Positions 32,598-45,321 of a DNA stretch of 64,000 nucleotides are shown in pieces. A program made the position numbers and the translations under genes. How positions within the stretch are numbered: the first letter of the stretch is position 1; every line of letters starts with the position of its first letter. The notes beneath the pieces are model-generated. The model was not told the DNA's origin. It saw only the letters and a list, made by a program, of their open reading frames with translations, and did not search any database. The stretch comes from Panorpa germanica (lineage: Eukaryota > Arthropoda > Insecta > Mecoptera > Panorpidae): the NCBI GenBank assembly GCA_963678705.1, contig OY783223.1:7348721-7412720 (forward strand), in the 5' to 3' direction.

Positions 32598-33214
32598 CCT
32601 AATCATTTACCGACATAGATATTCTATTGCTCCTAGAAGCTGCCAAAGTCTTCTTTGTTTAGCTGTGTCAACAACATACGAGTATTTATATATTACGCAT
32701 CAAATGAATATTTAGTTATTACGTTTATTCATTAAAAAATAAAAGCATCAATACAGTGTATCAACTTTGCTGTATTATTCACACATACTCTGCCAATATG
32801 CATTACTATTGTTTTAATATACATTTATGATAGTGAGTGTATCTCACACAATCATTCAAATTGTAACACAAATCACCTTACACTATTAACACCACGTAGA
32901 TGTGGAAATTTACTCATTATTTACCAATCCATTCAATACTCGTACATTTATTTACTAATTATAATTCTGAATCATTATTCTGTTCATATGTTTTAATATG
33001 TGTATCTATCTCGCTCTCTCTCTCTCTCTCTCTTTTACTGTTGAAACATTAACTTCACTATTTAATTTTAAACGACGTGATATATTCTGTATAGCTGAAA
33101 ATGTAAAACTGTGTGTTTTAGTAGCTTATAGAGAATTATTACTTAAAATTGCAATAAAACGAAATTTTCTTATTAGGTGTAGTGAGGATGATATTTGGTA
33201 AGGTTTTAAATCTT
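32598..33214. other. AT-rich DNA with (TC)n microsatellite
   Basis: A CT repeat lies at about 33012-33032. No genes. Confidence 0.45.
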
Positions 33215-33825
33215 TTAAGTTTATTGTGTGAAAATTTGAAGTCGATTGGAGTAAAACTGTTGGAGATATAGAGTTTTAAGTCTTCACCTCTCTGGTGTGG
33301 TTTCGTCTTTCTTTGAAACTTTTAAATGCGTTTTTTCACACTTAGGTTTTTCAGAGTCGGTGCTCTCTCTAGCTCGTAATCTACTGGACCGATTCTTTTT
33401 AAATTTTGCACACTCTTTCTTTATATAACTGCCGAGGTAACGGTGTCAAGTTTTTTTTTATTTTTTTATTTTAAAATAACAAATTTTTTTCATGAAAAAT
33501 CAATATTTTGACTTTAAGATGCTGTAAAAAATTAAAAAATCAATAAAAAAGGAAAAACTCGACAGGGTTACCTGCAGAAACTTATTAACTAATGAAATCA
33601 TTTTGGTTTTTGATTTCAAATAATCCAGTGATGAGTTATGAGTGGCACCGCAATGTTACTTTTTTTGTGACGTCTGCGGAGATTCGCTGTCAATGCCTCA
33701 TTTTTTGACATTTATTTATGAAAATTTCACAAAGTATTCTTTAAATGTTATTTTATCATGAAGTAATTATAGAAATAGTTATATATTAACTGTGTCGTCA
33801 AAAAACATTATCGAAAATATGCTTT
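33215..33825 (+). mobile_element. Repeat family B, copy B4
   Basis: Left end lost; starts at TTAAGTTTATTGTGTG. It has both arms of the internal stem (GGTAACGGTGTCAAG and CTCGACAGGGTTACC), about 110 bp apart. Ends GAAAATATGCTT. Confidence 0.85.
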
Positions 33826-34790
33826 ATTTATCTTGATGGTAGTAACAAATTCCGACACTCTATAAGATGAAGTGTATAAAGATATCAATTACAAAAAACT
33901 TACCTTATTACTTACTTTTCTAATGACAAAGACTGACCGAATTGAAAATGGCAGTAAAATTGCATGCAAATAATAATTATACCATTATGCGGCAGACAGG
34001 CTTTCAGGCTGTTGTTATTATAGAATTTTCGAATTAAATATATATAAATATATATATGTAGAATGCAAATAGGCGCCAATTGTATCCCTTACACGTAAAG
34101 TCCAGATAATTTCCGCAATCATATGTTCAAGGTAATCAACAATTCTTAGCTAACAACATTATTCTATTGAACTTAATAATGAGTAGACTACATAAAGGAA
34201 ACAAAACAAAGATATTTCTTAAGTAAAGTGAATTAGATAATTAAAGTAATGTATAAGACAGGTAAATAAAAGGCACAAGACGAGAAAAGAGCCAATTAAC
34301 TTCGTAACCGCAGGTTGAAAAGTTGACTACAGATTCTTCTCAAAACTGGATTTGCTTTATTCTCAAAATAAACGTCTCATTTATTTTCTCTAACTAATTG
34401 TACAGGGTGTGAGATACATATTTATCATTAACGCTGTATAGTTACCAGGAATGCAGTATTTGCAGTTGATATTTTCAATTCCATAGGATGTAGAGTCTGT
34501 AACACTTTAGTTGTGTAATACAAATCCCGTCTAGCGCCTGATCACAACAAAAGTTCTTGTACGAATGCAGCGGACCGCTAAGTAATAATATTATTGACGA
34601 AATAATATTATGTACTTAAAATTTTAATCTACTTATAGTAGAGTCCAATCCCACTCATTTAATTGCGACAATTTATATCAAAATATTACAAAACAATATG
34701 ATATTATAAATGAAAATATAGCAAAGAGGTGTGTTTCACCAGTGGTTTTTAAACTGTAATAAAAATATCGTTAAATTTCATTTTTTTTAC
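33826..34790. other. Unassigned AT-rich DNA
   Basis: No gene or listed repeat recognised. Confidence 0.4.
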
Positions 34791-35275
34791 ATTTATTTAT
34801 ATTAATGTACAACATATTAAGTTTATTGTGTGAAAATTTGAAATCGATTGGAGTAAACCTGTCGGAGATATAGAGTTTTAAGTTTTCACCTCTCTGGTCT
34901 GATTTTATCTTCCTTTGTAACTTTTAAATGCGTTTTCCTCACATTTAGCTTTTTCAGAGTCGGTTTCCTCTTTAGCTCAAAATCTACTGGACCGATCCTT
35001 TTGAAATTTTGCACACTCTTTCTTTACATAAAGGCCGAGGTAATGCTGTCGAGTTTTTTGATTTCAAATAATCCAGTGTTGAGTTATGAGTGGCACCGCA
35101 ATGTTACTTTTTTTTGTGACGTCTGCGGAGATTCGCTGTCAATGCCTCATTTCTTGATATTTATTTACAAAAATTTCACAAAGTATTCTTTAAATGTCAT
35201 TTTATCATGTAGTAATTATAGAAATAATTATATATTAACTGTGTCGTCAAAAAACATTATCGAAAATATGCTTTT
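34791..35275 (+). mobile_element. Repeat family B, copy B5
   Basis: Core blocks present. The stem-loop interval is deleted, so GCTGTCGAGTTTTTT joins directly to GATTTCAAATAATCCAG. Ends GAAAATATGCTTTT. Confidence 0.85.
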
Positions 35276-36371
35276 AAAGTACAATGCTTTAGTTCTACAA
35301 AAGACTGAATTTAAAGCGCTAAAGACTGCCGATAATATTAAATTACAATTGCACATACCATCCCGTAATTATTGGATTTATATTTAATTAATATTTATTG
35401 TATATTAACTGATGGTCCGGCGTGGTCCTATTCAAATGTTCGCGCACATATTTATATTTCGTTGGTGCTCACTCGATGTGGAATATAGGTTAATTGTCTA
35501 AACTGTTGTGTAATTATTTAATACGTACTTGTACTTCCATTATCTATAACTATACAATATACATGTTTTGTTTGTTAAAGACACTACACAGTAGCTTTAT
35601 TTTCATTGAACAATAATTATAATTATACATATTACTTAATTTAAAACTCGTACCTTCAAATTTACAAATTCATTTCATAACATGCGTATAAAGGGTGTCC
35701 CAATAGTAAATGAAGTAATAAAATGCGTGCCATTTCGAAATTGTCAAACTTAGAACCGCCATTTTTAACAGTTGCCATCTTGAAAGATAGGAAATTAATT
35801 ACATACACAAAAAATTTGTCAAATTTGTATATTTTTGGTGTCATTATTGATTATGTTTCTCTCTATGTTTTGCGAATTATTCCATAGTTTTTATTATCTG
35901 GAAATACGAGTATGGGTATATAAAATACAGAGATTAAATTAGATTCATTAATATTCAAGTCAATAAGGTTTCTTTGCTTTCCAATATCTGCTTGTAGTCT
36001 TCAGGAATATTACAGTTTTGTCAGTGCGATAAGTACTTGGAGCATCCAATCTTTAATTTAGTATGTTTATAAATTTATGGCTTCAACTACTAATTTATCT
36101 CTATGTTGATCTTTTTATGCAATATATTCTTTACTAATATATGGCAACATCTCTGCTAAGTGGTTTATTTAAAGCCACCTTGTCTATGTGTTGTTTGAGT
36201 CATATTACCTGCTACCATCTCCTAGAATCACAACAAACAATAGTGCTGGTTTTCGCACTATCGGTAGAAGAATAAACTAATTTTCTTAGTACAGTGACCA
36301 ACAATAAGAAAATCATTTTAGTTTCAAATCTTTGTTGCTAAAATAATAAGGTCTCTTGAATAATCTAGTAA
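35276..36371. other. Unassigned AT-rich DNA
   Basis: No gene recognised. AAAGGGTGTCCCAATAG at about 35691 is a common transposon-end-like motif, but no partner was found. Confidence 0.4.
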
Positions 36372-36754
36372 TAAGCTTTCTTCCACTGCTTCCACTGGTA
36401 ACGTTTCTAAGGGTTTGTCATAAATAAAGGTTATAAAATTTATGACAAACCCTTAGAAATGCTACCAGTCATATAAAAATTGGAATTTAACTAGAAAATA
36501 TAGCATTATTCACTTTCAAAACTTATTTTTGCGGTTCCAACTCATTAAAAGTCAGTGGAAGAAAGCTTAAAATGTAGATACGTTATTCATCTAACTAATT
36601 GCAGCTTTAGATTTTGATTCGCGTTTATAGTTACTTACATAAAACGATTTAAACATAAAAAAACATGATTTTTTTGATAATATTTAACCTGCTGTATAGT
36701 ATCGCCATCTATATTTCGCTAGAGAAAATGGCCAAGAATCGTTTCGCCTTAAGT
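36372..36754 (+). repeat. Repeat family I, copy 1, with perfect hairpin and 17-bp TIRs
   Basis: TAAGCTTTCTTCCACTG at 36372-36388 is mirrored exactly at 36553-36569. Inside, 36395-36468 is a near-perfect hairpin with about 31-bp arms (CTGGTAACGTTTCTAAGG … CTTAGAAATGCTACCAG). The region as far as CCTTAAGT at 36754 is present inverted at 40397-40716. Confidence 0.8.
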
Positions 36755-37042
36755 ACTTTGGTATTGTATTTTTTTGTATATGTTACAGTTTCTAAATTCT
36801 TTTGAATGATCACCAATTTAAGTCCACCTTAGAAAGAGACAGCAAATTAGAAACGAATAAAATTGTTATCTTTATACACCTATATATAGAAATTCAGCCT
36901 GCTTATGTTTGTGATAGCAAAACTCGGAAAGTAGTCGGTCGATTGACTTGAAATTTTGACACAACTTTTCTTTCCAATTGATCGTCGTCTATGTTTATTA
37001 CTTTCCCATTCATTCCATATCAGATTGAGCCAGATTTAACTA
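36755..37042. other. Unassigned DNA
   Basis: No gene or listed repeat recognised. Confidence 0.4.
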
Positions 37043-37276
37043 CCCAGTAAACATTTTGGAGCATTTTGAAGTCACTTTGATATCATATTGGAGATGCGTA
37101 TGATTTTTTTGTCATGAAAGAGTTCATTTATAGTTCAGTTTCTCACAACCGTTCATATGAAATGTCCGTTTTATCGGCTACAGATGACGGAACCACTCCA
37201 CCTGTCGGAATACAAATGAAGTTAAATAGTGATAGAAACGTCACAAAAAGAGACACTTCACTAAATGTTTACTGGG
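37043..37276. mobile_element. MITE family N with TA target duplication
   Basis: CCCAGTAAACATTT and AAATGTTTACTGGG are perfect 14-bp TIRs, flanked by TA at 37041-37042 and 37277-37278. TA duplication fits Tc1/mariner-type mobilisation. 234 bp, non-coding. Partial relatives lie at 57315-57452, 28768-28796 and near 15850-16045. Confidence 0.85.
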
Positions 37277-37278
37277 TA

Positions 37279-37759
37279 ATTAAATGATAAATGCTATTTA
37301 ATGAAGTTATAATTAGTAAATATTTGCAGTGACCCTGTTACCTATACCCATTGAGTATATTCACTCATATCAACATGCTCATATTGTATTAAGCACAAGT
37401 GATTATAAATTTCATAAATATAGGTAAATATGCTTCTATTATAATGCAAGTAGAGCAAGGTCTGTTCACCAAGTTATCTCCGAAACTATTAATGGTTTTT
37501 TATTTTTGTTAATGTTGTAAACTTGTATTGTATTCGGTAAATATGTGAACGCATTGTCTGATTATTCCACTAATATTGTATAAATTGTATATATTTATTT
37601 ATAAGTTATATATATAATTATATATAATAAGGATGTTGCATTACCTTAACCGGGTATTGCAACCACCATGAACGAATTATTTCAAAATATATACTTCTTT
37701 AGTTGGCACTTGTATAACGCGGTATTTATAAAATACGGTTTTATATAACGCAGTTTACA
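37279..37759. other. AT-rich DNA
   Basis: TATATAAT-type low-complexity sequence near 37560-37630. No genes. Confidence 0.45.
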
Positions 37760-38315
37760 AATGGGCTTGTGTCCTCATTTTTTAGTGGTCAATTTTTCAA
37801 TTGTTGATTGAAATTGATGTTAATAAATGTGTATTGGTGTGTCTATTTTATTAAATATCTAAATGTTGACGGAGATATAGCAATTAAAAATTTGAATTGT
37901 AGTTTTAGCGCTAGAAATGGTCGGCCATATTTGTATGACGTGAAATGCATTCTACGTCAGTTATTTGTTGAGTTGGTCAGTGCTGTGGTAATGTTCTGTA
38001 GCTGTTGGTAGTCGAATAATCAAGTCAAGTCAAAGAATAATAAGTTTTTATTTTATTTAACCCTGTTAAGGCAGACATAATATTTAAATTTTATTATTCC
38101 TTGAAATAGCTGTAAATAATATTTGATATTTTGATATATAAATACATATAGCAGAGATTTATGAGCTGTAAGGTTGTTAACCTTACACAAGGATTGTGAT
38201 GCCACATGCATTTGGAATATTGTACAACGTTGAATCCCTTTAATAATTAAAGAGACAAAATGGCTTTTTTAATTGTTAATATATCTTAATATATAAGGAG
38301 TTATTAAAAAATAAT
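37760..38315 (-). mobile_element. MITE family A, copy A7 (one terminus)
   Basis: Starts AATGGGCTTGTGTCCTCATT and stops inside the element after GGAGTTATTAAAAAATAATT, so the second terminus is missing. Confidence 0.85.
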
Positions 38316-39020
38316 TCGGCAAAGCTGCGCGCAAATTTATTTTGTAAAATTGTATGTGTATGAACATCTTACAAGACTGGTCCTTAGATCACGCTGTTCC
38401 TTATGTTGAATACAAGAAGTAATAGAAAATTATTAATGACACTAGTAGCTCAATGGATTTAGAGCCGTATCGTATAATGATAAAGAGGTAGGGTAGATAA
38501 TATTGCAATATATATATATAGTGCTTTATTTTATTGTTTCAATATGACACGAGCTTTAACGCTCATTGGGGGTAGATTTTAACGGTTAACCTACTGACCT
38601 AGTTGCCCAGTTCACCATGGTACCAGCTCTATTTCTTTCTAACATACACTTAAATATATTTCATCTCTTTCTAACACACTACATAAATATGTTTTCAAAT
38701 AACAGAGCATCCCCTGTCGCTGTGACCTGACCTAATATTTACAATGACGTCTGTATTGACCCGTTACCCTCACGGAGGGTGGAGAGTATTACCAACCCCC
38801 TAAAATACCCGGTATTTTATTTACAACAATTTTATGAAGAGTTTGAAGTTAATAATTCAAGTTCAGGTTATATATGAAATGTTTCGACGATCGATAAAAG
38901 AAAATTGAGTTCTTTTTTTGTTTAAATGTACGAGTAGTTTGCACCCTTTGAATCACACTTTTAATTGAAGATATTTTCTAAGGCGGTAAAAATTGTACCT
39001 TCGTACAAAAAAATGTATGC
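38316..39020. other. Unassigned DNA
   Basis: A (TA)n run at about 38509-38520, and a motif CTACTGACCTAGTTGCCCAG near 38590 whose reverse complement recurs in part near 40088 and 52696. No genes. Confidence 0.35.
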
Positions 39021-39698
39021 AATTGTTGATTGAAATTGATGTTAATAAATGTGTATTGGCGTGTCTATTTTAACATATTAAATATCTAAATGTTGACGGA
39101 GATATAGCAATTAAAAGTTTGAATTGTAGTTTTAGCGGTAGAAATGGTCGGCCATATTTGTATGACGTGAAATGCATTGTATACGTCAGTTATTTGTTGA
39201 GTAGGTCAGTGCTGTGGTAATCTTTTGTAGCTGTTAGTAGTCGAAATAATCAAGTCAAGTCAAAGAATAATAAGTTTTTATTTTATTAAACCCTGTTACG
39301 GTAGACATAATATTGAAATTTTATTGTTCATTGAAATAGCTGTAAATAATATTTGATATTTTGATATATAAATACATATAGCAGAGATTTATGAGCTGTA
39401 AGGTTGGTAACCTGTAAACTTGTCAGAGTTCTGTCAAGAATATATCTCTTTTACGCTCTGTTGTATAAAAGAGATAGCAAATAGCGGTTGTGACGTCACA
39501 AGCAGTTAGAATGTTGTACAACGTTGAATCCCAATAATAATTAAAGTTACAAAATGACTTTTTTAATTGGTAATATCTCTTAACATACTCGTATAATGAG
39601 TTATTAAAAAATAATTGAACATTTGAGGTTCTAGTAACCCACTTTATTAATATATAGTACACTTTTATAGAAATTGAGACATAGGACACAAGCCCATT
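39021..39698 (-). mobile_element. MITE family A, copy A8, with extra internal segment
   Basis: Left terminus lost; right terminus GGACACAAGCCCATT intact. An interior segment of about 70 bp (about 39415-39488, including TATAAAAGAGATAGCAAAT) is absent from most copies but resembles the small variant at 62555-62790, suggesting mosaic subfamilies. Confidence 0.85.
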
Positions 39699-40396
39699 TG
39701 TGACTGGAAAGATTAAATTACAAAATTTTAATTGAAAAAAAATAACAAAAAATTAATAGTAGAAAAACCACAATAAATTTTCAATTTAGGGCACTCCTTA
39801 TAGATTAATGCGGCTCTGTACCTCACGTAGCAGTTTATTTTATTTCCCATTTCTCAAGGAAGTTTATCAAGCTGCGATATATAGTCGCCGTGACCTCCCA
39901 TTCGTAGCAACCGTAGAACCGTAGACTTGTTAGGGTACTCACGTAGCACCAACCCTCCTCCCCTCCAAAACCTATAATCCTATCCCCACCATCAACTTGT
40001 TGCTTCTACGATTCGAGTTTCAGGACCTGGTAGCCATCTCTCGGTTAAAGTTGGAACGACTCTATATCGTTACATATTGAAAAACAGGGTAACTAGGTCA
40101 GGAGTATCGAATTGGTTGTTTAAGGGTGGGAGGTGCAGTTGCTACGTTCGTTACCGCCCTCTGAGCTGCAGTGGAGGGGAGGGGATGTAAGTTACTAGGT
40201 CTGTAGAGCTGCTACGATGACCTAGAAGGAGTGTATATGCACTTGGCTTGGATATTATTTAAAACGTATTGATCAGACGTATTGAACATTTTCTTTTGTT
40301 TCACTCACATTGATTTTATTGCAGTGAGTGGGAGTGAAACAAAAAGAGTATTAAAGAGAGATTTATAATTTCTTCCGCTAAGCATGATCGAATTTA
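39699..40396. other. Mixed DNA with a GC-richer stretch and a hairpin
   Basis: 39820-40210 is unusually rich in C and G for this window, but full of stops in all frames read. A hairpin lies at 40295-40346 (TTGTTTCACTC … GAGTGAAACAA). Confidence 0.35.
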
Positions 40397-40716
40397 TTTA
40401 AGGTGAAACGATACTTGGCCATTTTTTCTCGCGAAATATAGATGGCGATACTATACAGCAGGTTAAATATTATCAAAAGAAAACATGTTGTTTTATGTTT
40501 AAATCGTTTTATGTAAGTAACTATAAACGCGAATCAAAATCTAAAGCTGCAATTAGTTAGATGAATAACGTATCTACATTTTAAGCTTTCTTCCAGTGAC
40601 TTTTAATGAGTTGGAATTTTTATACTCTATATATTTTTAAGTCTTAAGCGTAAGTTTGAGAACGATAATAAAGGTTATAAAATTTATGACAAACCGTTAG
40701 AAATGTTACCAGTAAA
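40397..40716 (-). repeat. Repeat family I, copy 2 (inverted relative to copy 1)
   Basis: Reverse complement of 36372-36754 with differences: GGTGAAACGATACTTGGCC, GATGGCGATACTATACAGCA and TAAGCTTTCTTCCAGTGAC. Only one arm of the copy 1 hairpin is kept. Confidence 0.75.
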
Positions 40717-41555
40717 ACTAAACGTAGGTAATATTGTTTACGTAAAAGTTATTTTTTGTAAATGCTTTTTTTCTTACGTAATCCGTAACAAAATTAGAGC
40801 CGGAAGATATTGTGAAGAATTCACCGACTAAACATATGATGGGAGTGCAAAATGGGAGTGTTTCTTTTATAAAGTCTCGTGCCACATGTAGGTTACATAT
40901 ATATTACGTAAATGCTACATTGATGTTGATCAGTTAATTATCATTCACAAACATCTCACATTTTAGTAAGTTTATTTATTTCCTTGCAAAATTTCAGTTT
41001 GTATTTTATTCTTTGTTAGAATTCCATATACATAAATATATATGTACTTTGTACGAGTCGATAGTTTGTATGTATATGTGTGTTATATATATATATACGC
41101 AACGGCACGTGCCCTGTATACATCTATAGTGTATATGCAAAACCATTTCCATACTACGCCATATCTATGTAATTGCGCTATCTCAATATGTTTGTAACGT
41201 AAACAAAATATATATGTATGTAAAATATCGTATTCGTATAGTAATATAAATCCTTGGGGATAAGTTCAAAACTTGATCAAAAGATGGAAGCACTGCGTGT
41301 ATTTAAAATCATATGGTTTTTGGCGGGAAATTTAAATACTATATATTATAAATATTATTTTTTTTTTGCTGAATTTTATATTATTTGGTAATTTGATTAA
41401 ATTATTTGTTATGTGTTATGTTTGGTAGAAAATTGATGATGGATTTTTTTTTTTTTGACACTCTCTCTCTCTCTCTTTTACTCTCTTTACATTGCTGGAA
41501 CTAAAAACTTAAAAGCTGGTCTATTGATGATATAGCACAACTATTGACAAATCCT
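40717..41555. other. AT-rich DNA with simple repeats
   Basis: TATATA tracts near 41080, a poly-T run and (CT)n at about 41444-41477. No genes. Confidence 0.45.
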
Positions 41556-41712
41556 TCTGATTTTTAGGTAGTACCAACCTTTATACGATATGTGTCAAAA
41601 TTTTATAATATTCCGACCATTAGTTTACGAGTAACATTGGTTTTAATGGCACTACTTTTTTAATTTTCAAAACAATGAAAACTTCTGAATTTCGTGTGTT
41701 GATAAAGTGTCA
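41556..41712 (-). repeat. Repeat family K, copy 2
   Basis: Reverse complement of the 22671 copy: GATTTTTAGGTAGTACCAAC, GTGTCAAAATTTTATAATAT, TTCAAAACAATGAAAAC. Confidence 0.7.
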
Positions 41713-41865
41713 GAATTTTTTAACGGTTTACAATTTGAAGTAATCAATAACAAAATTAGCAATTTTCAGGCTCTCATTTGAAGCATGAAACACATCCTGT
41801 CCGCCCAACTACTTTCTATTATACTCCAAAAATCTTAAGATAGAATTTTGAAAAAAATTAGTAGA

Positions 41866-42360
41866 GTAAAGCCTCATTCCCACTGACGGTTTTGATATTT
41901 AATTTACTGTTTATATTTAATATTGTAATCTAGATTTCAGGTTCTTGTTTAAGCATTCCTTTTCACATTTGTGTTTTAATTTAAGTTTAGTTAATTTAGT
42001 TGGTGCGTATGCATCGTTAGTAATATAAATTTTGACAGTTGAAATAATTAAAATTGCTATTTTTAATAACAATTAGTAATAGAAATTGTTTTCTCTTCTA
42101 TATTTTTCAAAAACTGACATTAAACTTCTTTTAAAAGTAAATCCTACTGCATTTTGACAGATTGTCACATTTTGGAGGTTATAATATAATATAATTTTTC
42201 TTAATTTAATATTTTTAATTTAAAACATTTAACCTTGTAAGGTTCCAAGAAAACTAAGAAAACTTAAACTAAATTAAATTAAAATGGTACTGTAAATGAC
42301 TACGCGTATTGCCATAAATTAAATACAAAATACAAAATTAAATTAAAGCAGATGATACTT
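41866..42360 (+). mobile_element. MITE family E, copy E1
   Basis: Begins GTAAAGCCTCATTCCCACTG and shares GATATTTAATTTACTG, TCCTACTGCATTTTGACAG and GGTACTGTAAATGACTACGC with the other copies. Its right end is cut short (ATTAAAGCAGATGATAC). Confidence 0.85.
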
Positions 42361-43032
42361 AAAGAAAAATATGTTTTAAACAAAGTAATTCGAGATACAA
42401 TAATTTAAAATATCTTATTTTTAAATCGAACACGTTTTTCTTATGGTCAATGGTGATCCCGAAACGCTGCGCGCAAAATTATCTTAAGTATTATTAATTT
42501 AGAGAAAAAAAAACAATCTCGGGCAAAGCCGGTCACTTTAGTAAATAAATTTAATAAACAAACAATTACGTATGTAATTACAGTATCATAAAACATTTTA
42601 TGATAGTAGTATGTTGATGAAAATGTGTTATTAACATTGTTTTATGTATGTATGTGTTTTTATGTTTGTACGTTGCAGATGAAATGCATCCATCACCTTA
42701 TTTCTATGAAACAAATATACCTTTGCATGTATTGTGTATCCATATGCATGTGTTCGTTCACATATGAACATACGAATGAACACAATGCAGCAAACGAAAC
42801 CACGATTAAAAATTGAGGCCAGGGTGACTGTATACGAAGACAACGCTCACAGTGGAGCATTGTTGTTGTGTGAGATGTAGTCAAAGAAAAGTGAGAGGGT
42901 TATAATCAGTTTTGCGTTTTCCTGTGTGTTAAAAGGGCAGTACTGCATTAGCCATATAGCAGATAGGGTAAAGACTACGGGCTCCACGCTTTATCGGTTT
43001 TCACAATCACAATCACTTACTATTAGGGCGTC
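42361..43032. other. Unassigned AT-rich DNA
   Basis: ATGTATGT-type low complexity near 42640-42780. No genes. Confidence 0.4.
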
Positions 43033-43355
43033 CACACATGGGTCGACTGATTGCAAATGCGAGCCCCGAATCTACCGAACCGAATGAAAAAAAACTGATT
43101 TGAAATTGGTTTTGAGCGACTGTGTTTCTAGGTCGTAGGGCAATTACGTTGCATGCTTTTGATGGTGACATCATGAGCAGAGATGTGCACAAATACTATT
43201 CAGAAGTAAAAGTAAAATACCTCACAATACGACATAATAAAATCCCCTATTATGCTATTGTTAAAAATTCTATAGAGTCACGATACATGGCTCGTTTTTT
43301 GTTTTCGTTGGAAACTTCGTTGCGCAGCTAGTTTGCAATCAGTCGACCCGTGTGC
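43033..43355. mobile_element. Inverted-repeat element (family H)
   Basis: CACACATGGGTCGACTGATT at the left and AATCAGTCGACCCGTGTGC at the right are near-perfect inverted repeats of about 24 bp, enclosing 323 bp. It holds a 69-codon open frame of no recognisable family. The superfamily is unassigned because no target duplication is clear. Confidence 0.75.
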
Positions 43356-44577
43356 AAATTTGTTCTACGATAGTCAATAAATAATGAAAAATTAAGTAAG
43401 GGTAGGTTTCCGAAACTTTTAAGGAAATATTTAGCTTTAAAAAATGGAAATTTCACGTACAAGTATATGGGGATTCATTAACTCAAATTTCATGTAAGTA
43501 TCTAATGGAGAAAGTTATTACTTCAATTGAATATGGTTCACAAAACATAAAGCTTTCGATTAAAATAATAAAAATAGTTTGTTTCCGAAGAAATAACAAA
43601 AATAATTGACATTTTTTATGATAAAATATCAGCACAATTATGCGTTACTTCTGCTGTTCAAAACACGATGTAAGATTTGGCAACGTCGCTTGCACAGTTA
43701 GTCGCGCATGAGTAACCGCGAATAATCGAAAGGCATTAGGTCTAAGTTTTTAGGTTAAGTACTCTAGCGGTGTTGTCAAATTTCTCAAGCGATTTAGTCA
43801 ATTGAATCTTTATAAATTTTTAGTATTTACATTTTTTTTAAATTTATAGTTGAAAATTATCTATAAATTTGTTTTACAGAACTTCATTAAATTTGTTCAT
43901 GTAAAAATTATTCAAATTAAATGTTAAGAAATTCACTTAATTATAATTAGCATTTTTACTAAAAATGATGAAATTTTAACTAACATTAATTAAATCATAA
44001 ATTATCTAATGAATTTTCATATTAACATGTATTTGATATCAATTAATATTAATTTTAGTAAAGAAATACAAATGTTTAATCACGATTGAAGCTACACTCT
44101 TAATATTTGGTTATAGTGTAAGGAGGTCGGGGTAGACCAGTAGAAGGCGGTCTGTCCCGTCTCAGGGGAGGTGAACATGCTTGAACAGTTTTTTGTCAAC
44201 GAATTGAAAATACTTAAAAAATGTTATAACGTTATTTATAACAGTGTAGAAGGCATTATTGTTTGTATGTTAAAGCCCTATATCCTTAGAATACCAAGTT
44301 AAAATATTTTATTACGGCGAAATTGTAAAAATTGATAGATTTACAGCATTTTGAAGACTTAGGAGAGTATGCTATGCCTGAGGAATGCCGGCAGATATTT
44401 GAAAGCAGGGAAGCACTGAAAAACCTTGACTTTCAATAAAATTAATTTAATCTTTTTATTTTAAGTACTCAGACTCGTATCTATAAGTTGTAAATTATGT
44501 TTTGTAAATGTTTATAAATGTGTATATTCTTGCTAAAGTGCTAATAACTTTTGAAAGTTGATGCAGTCAAATAACTA
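43356..44577. other. Unassigned AT-rich DNA
   Basis: A small GC-richer patch at 44120-44180. No coding exon recognised. Confidence 0.4.
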
Positions 44578-44581
44578 TTAA

Positions 44582-45317
44582 GGGAGGGGTTAGGGTTTCA
44601 GCTTAAAAAAAAATACTTTTTTTGCGACTTTTTTTCTCAAGTATAGATTGAGCAATTTTATTTAAACCTTTTGTACATTATTAAGCATACTTTTGTCTAT
44701 GTTGTATAATTTTATCATGCAGCAATATTGAAGCATAAGCCGGTAACAGAGCTTTCTCCAGAAGGTCTTGGGAAAAAAGACAATTGCGGTGTTCACAATA
44801 ACTTGGCCGGAAATTATCTCAAAATGAAAAACCATTAAAATTTAGTTAAATTATAATCAAATCCTAACCCCTACGGCTTTTGATAATTTTTTTTTTCATT
44901 TAAAATTTTTTGGTGGCCATCTAAAGTGTAAACTGTTATTTTACACGAAAAATTCCGCCATTTTGTGGGTGGGAAACACCCTTAATGTAAAAAAATTATT
45001 TTTATCTAAACGTTGGGGTGAGGTATTTTATATGTAGAAAATGTGTACGAAGTTTGAAATGAATCGGTCAATTAGTTTTTAAATGGCTGTGAACACGGAC
45101 TTTGAAAGAGTAGTTTTTAGAAAAACGCGTCTAAAGTTTAGTATAGTATACAGGGTGTATTGTCAATACAGACAATACCTTCAGACAATAGACAATAACT
45201 TCAAGAATATTGCTTAGATCGGCTTAAAATTTTAAGGACATATTCTTTAAATGTTAAACAATAAGATAAGACAAAAAAAAATTGGATTTTTTGAAAGTGA
45301 CAACCCTAACCCTTCCC
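44582..45317. mobile_element. TTAA-flanked DNA element (family D), apparently complete
   Basis: TTAA at 44578-44581 and 45318-45321 flank GGGAGGGGTTAGGGTTTCA and TGACAACCCTAACCCTTCCC, giving TIRs of about 18 bp. TTAA duplication is typical of piggyBac-type transposition. 736 bp without a transposase. Its right part, reversed, matches the family B core (ATTGACCGATTCATTTCAAA, TTTAGACGCGTTTTTC), so B and D are related. Confidence 0.85.
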
Positions 45318-45321
45318 TTAA

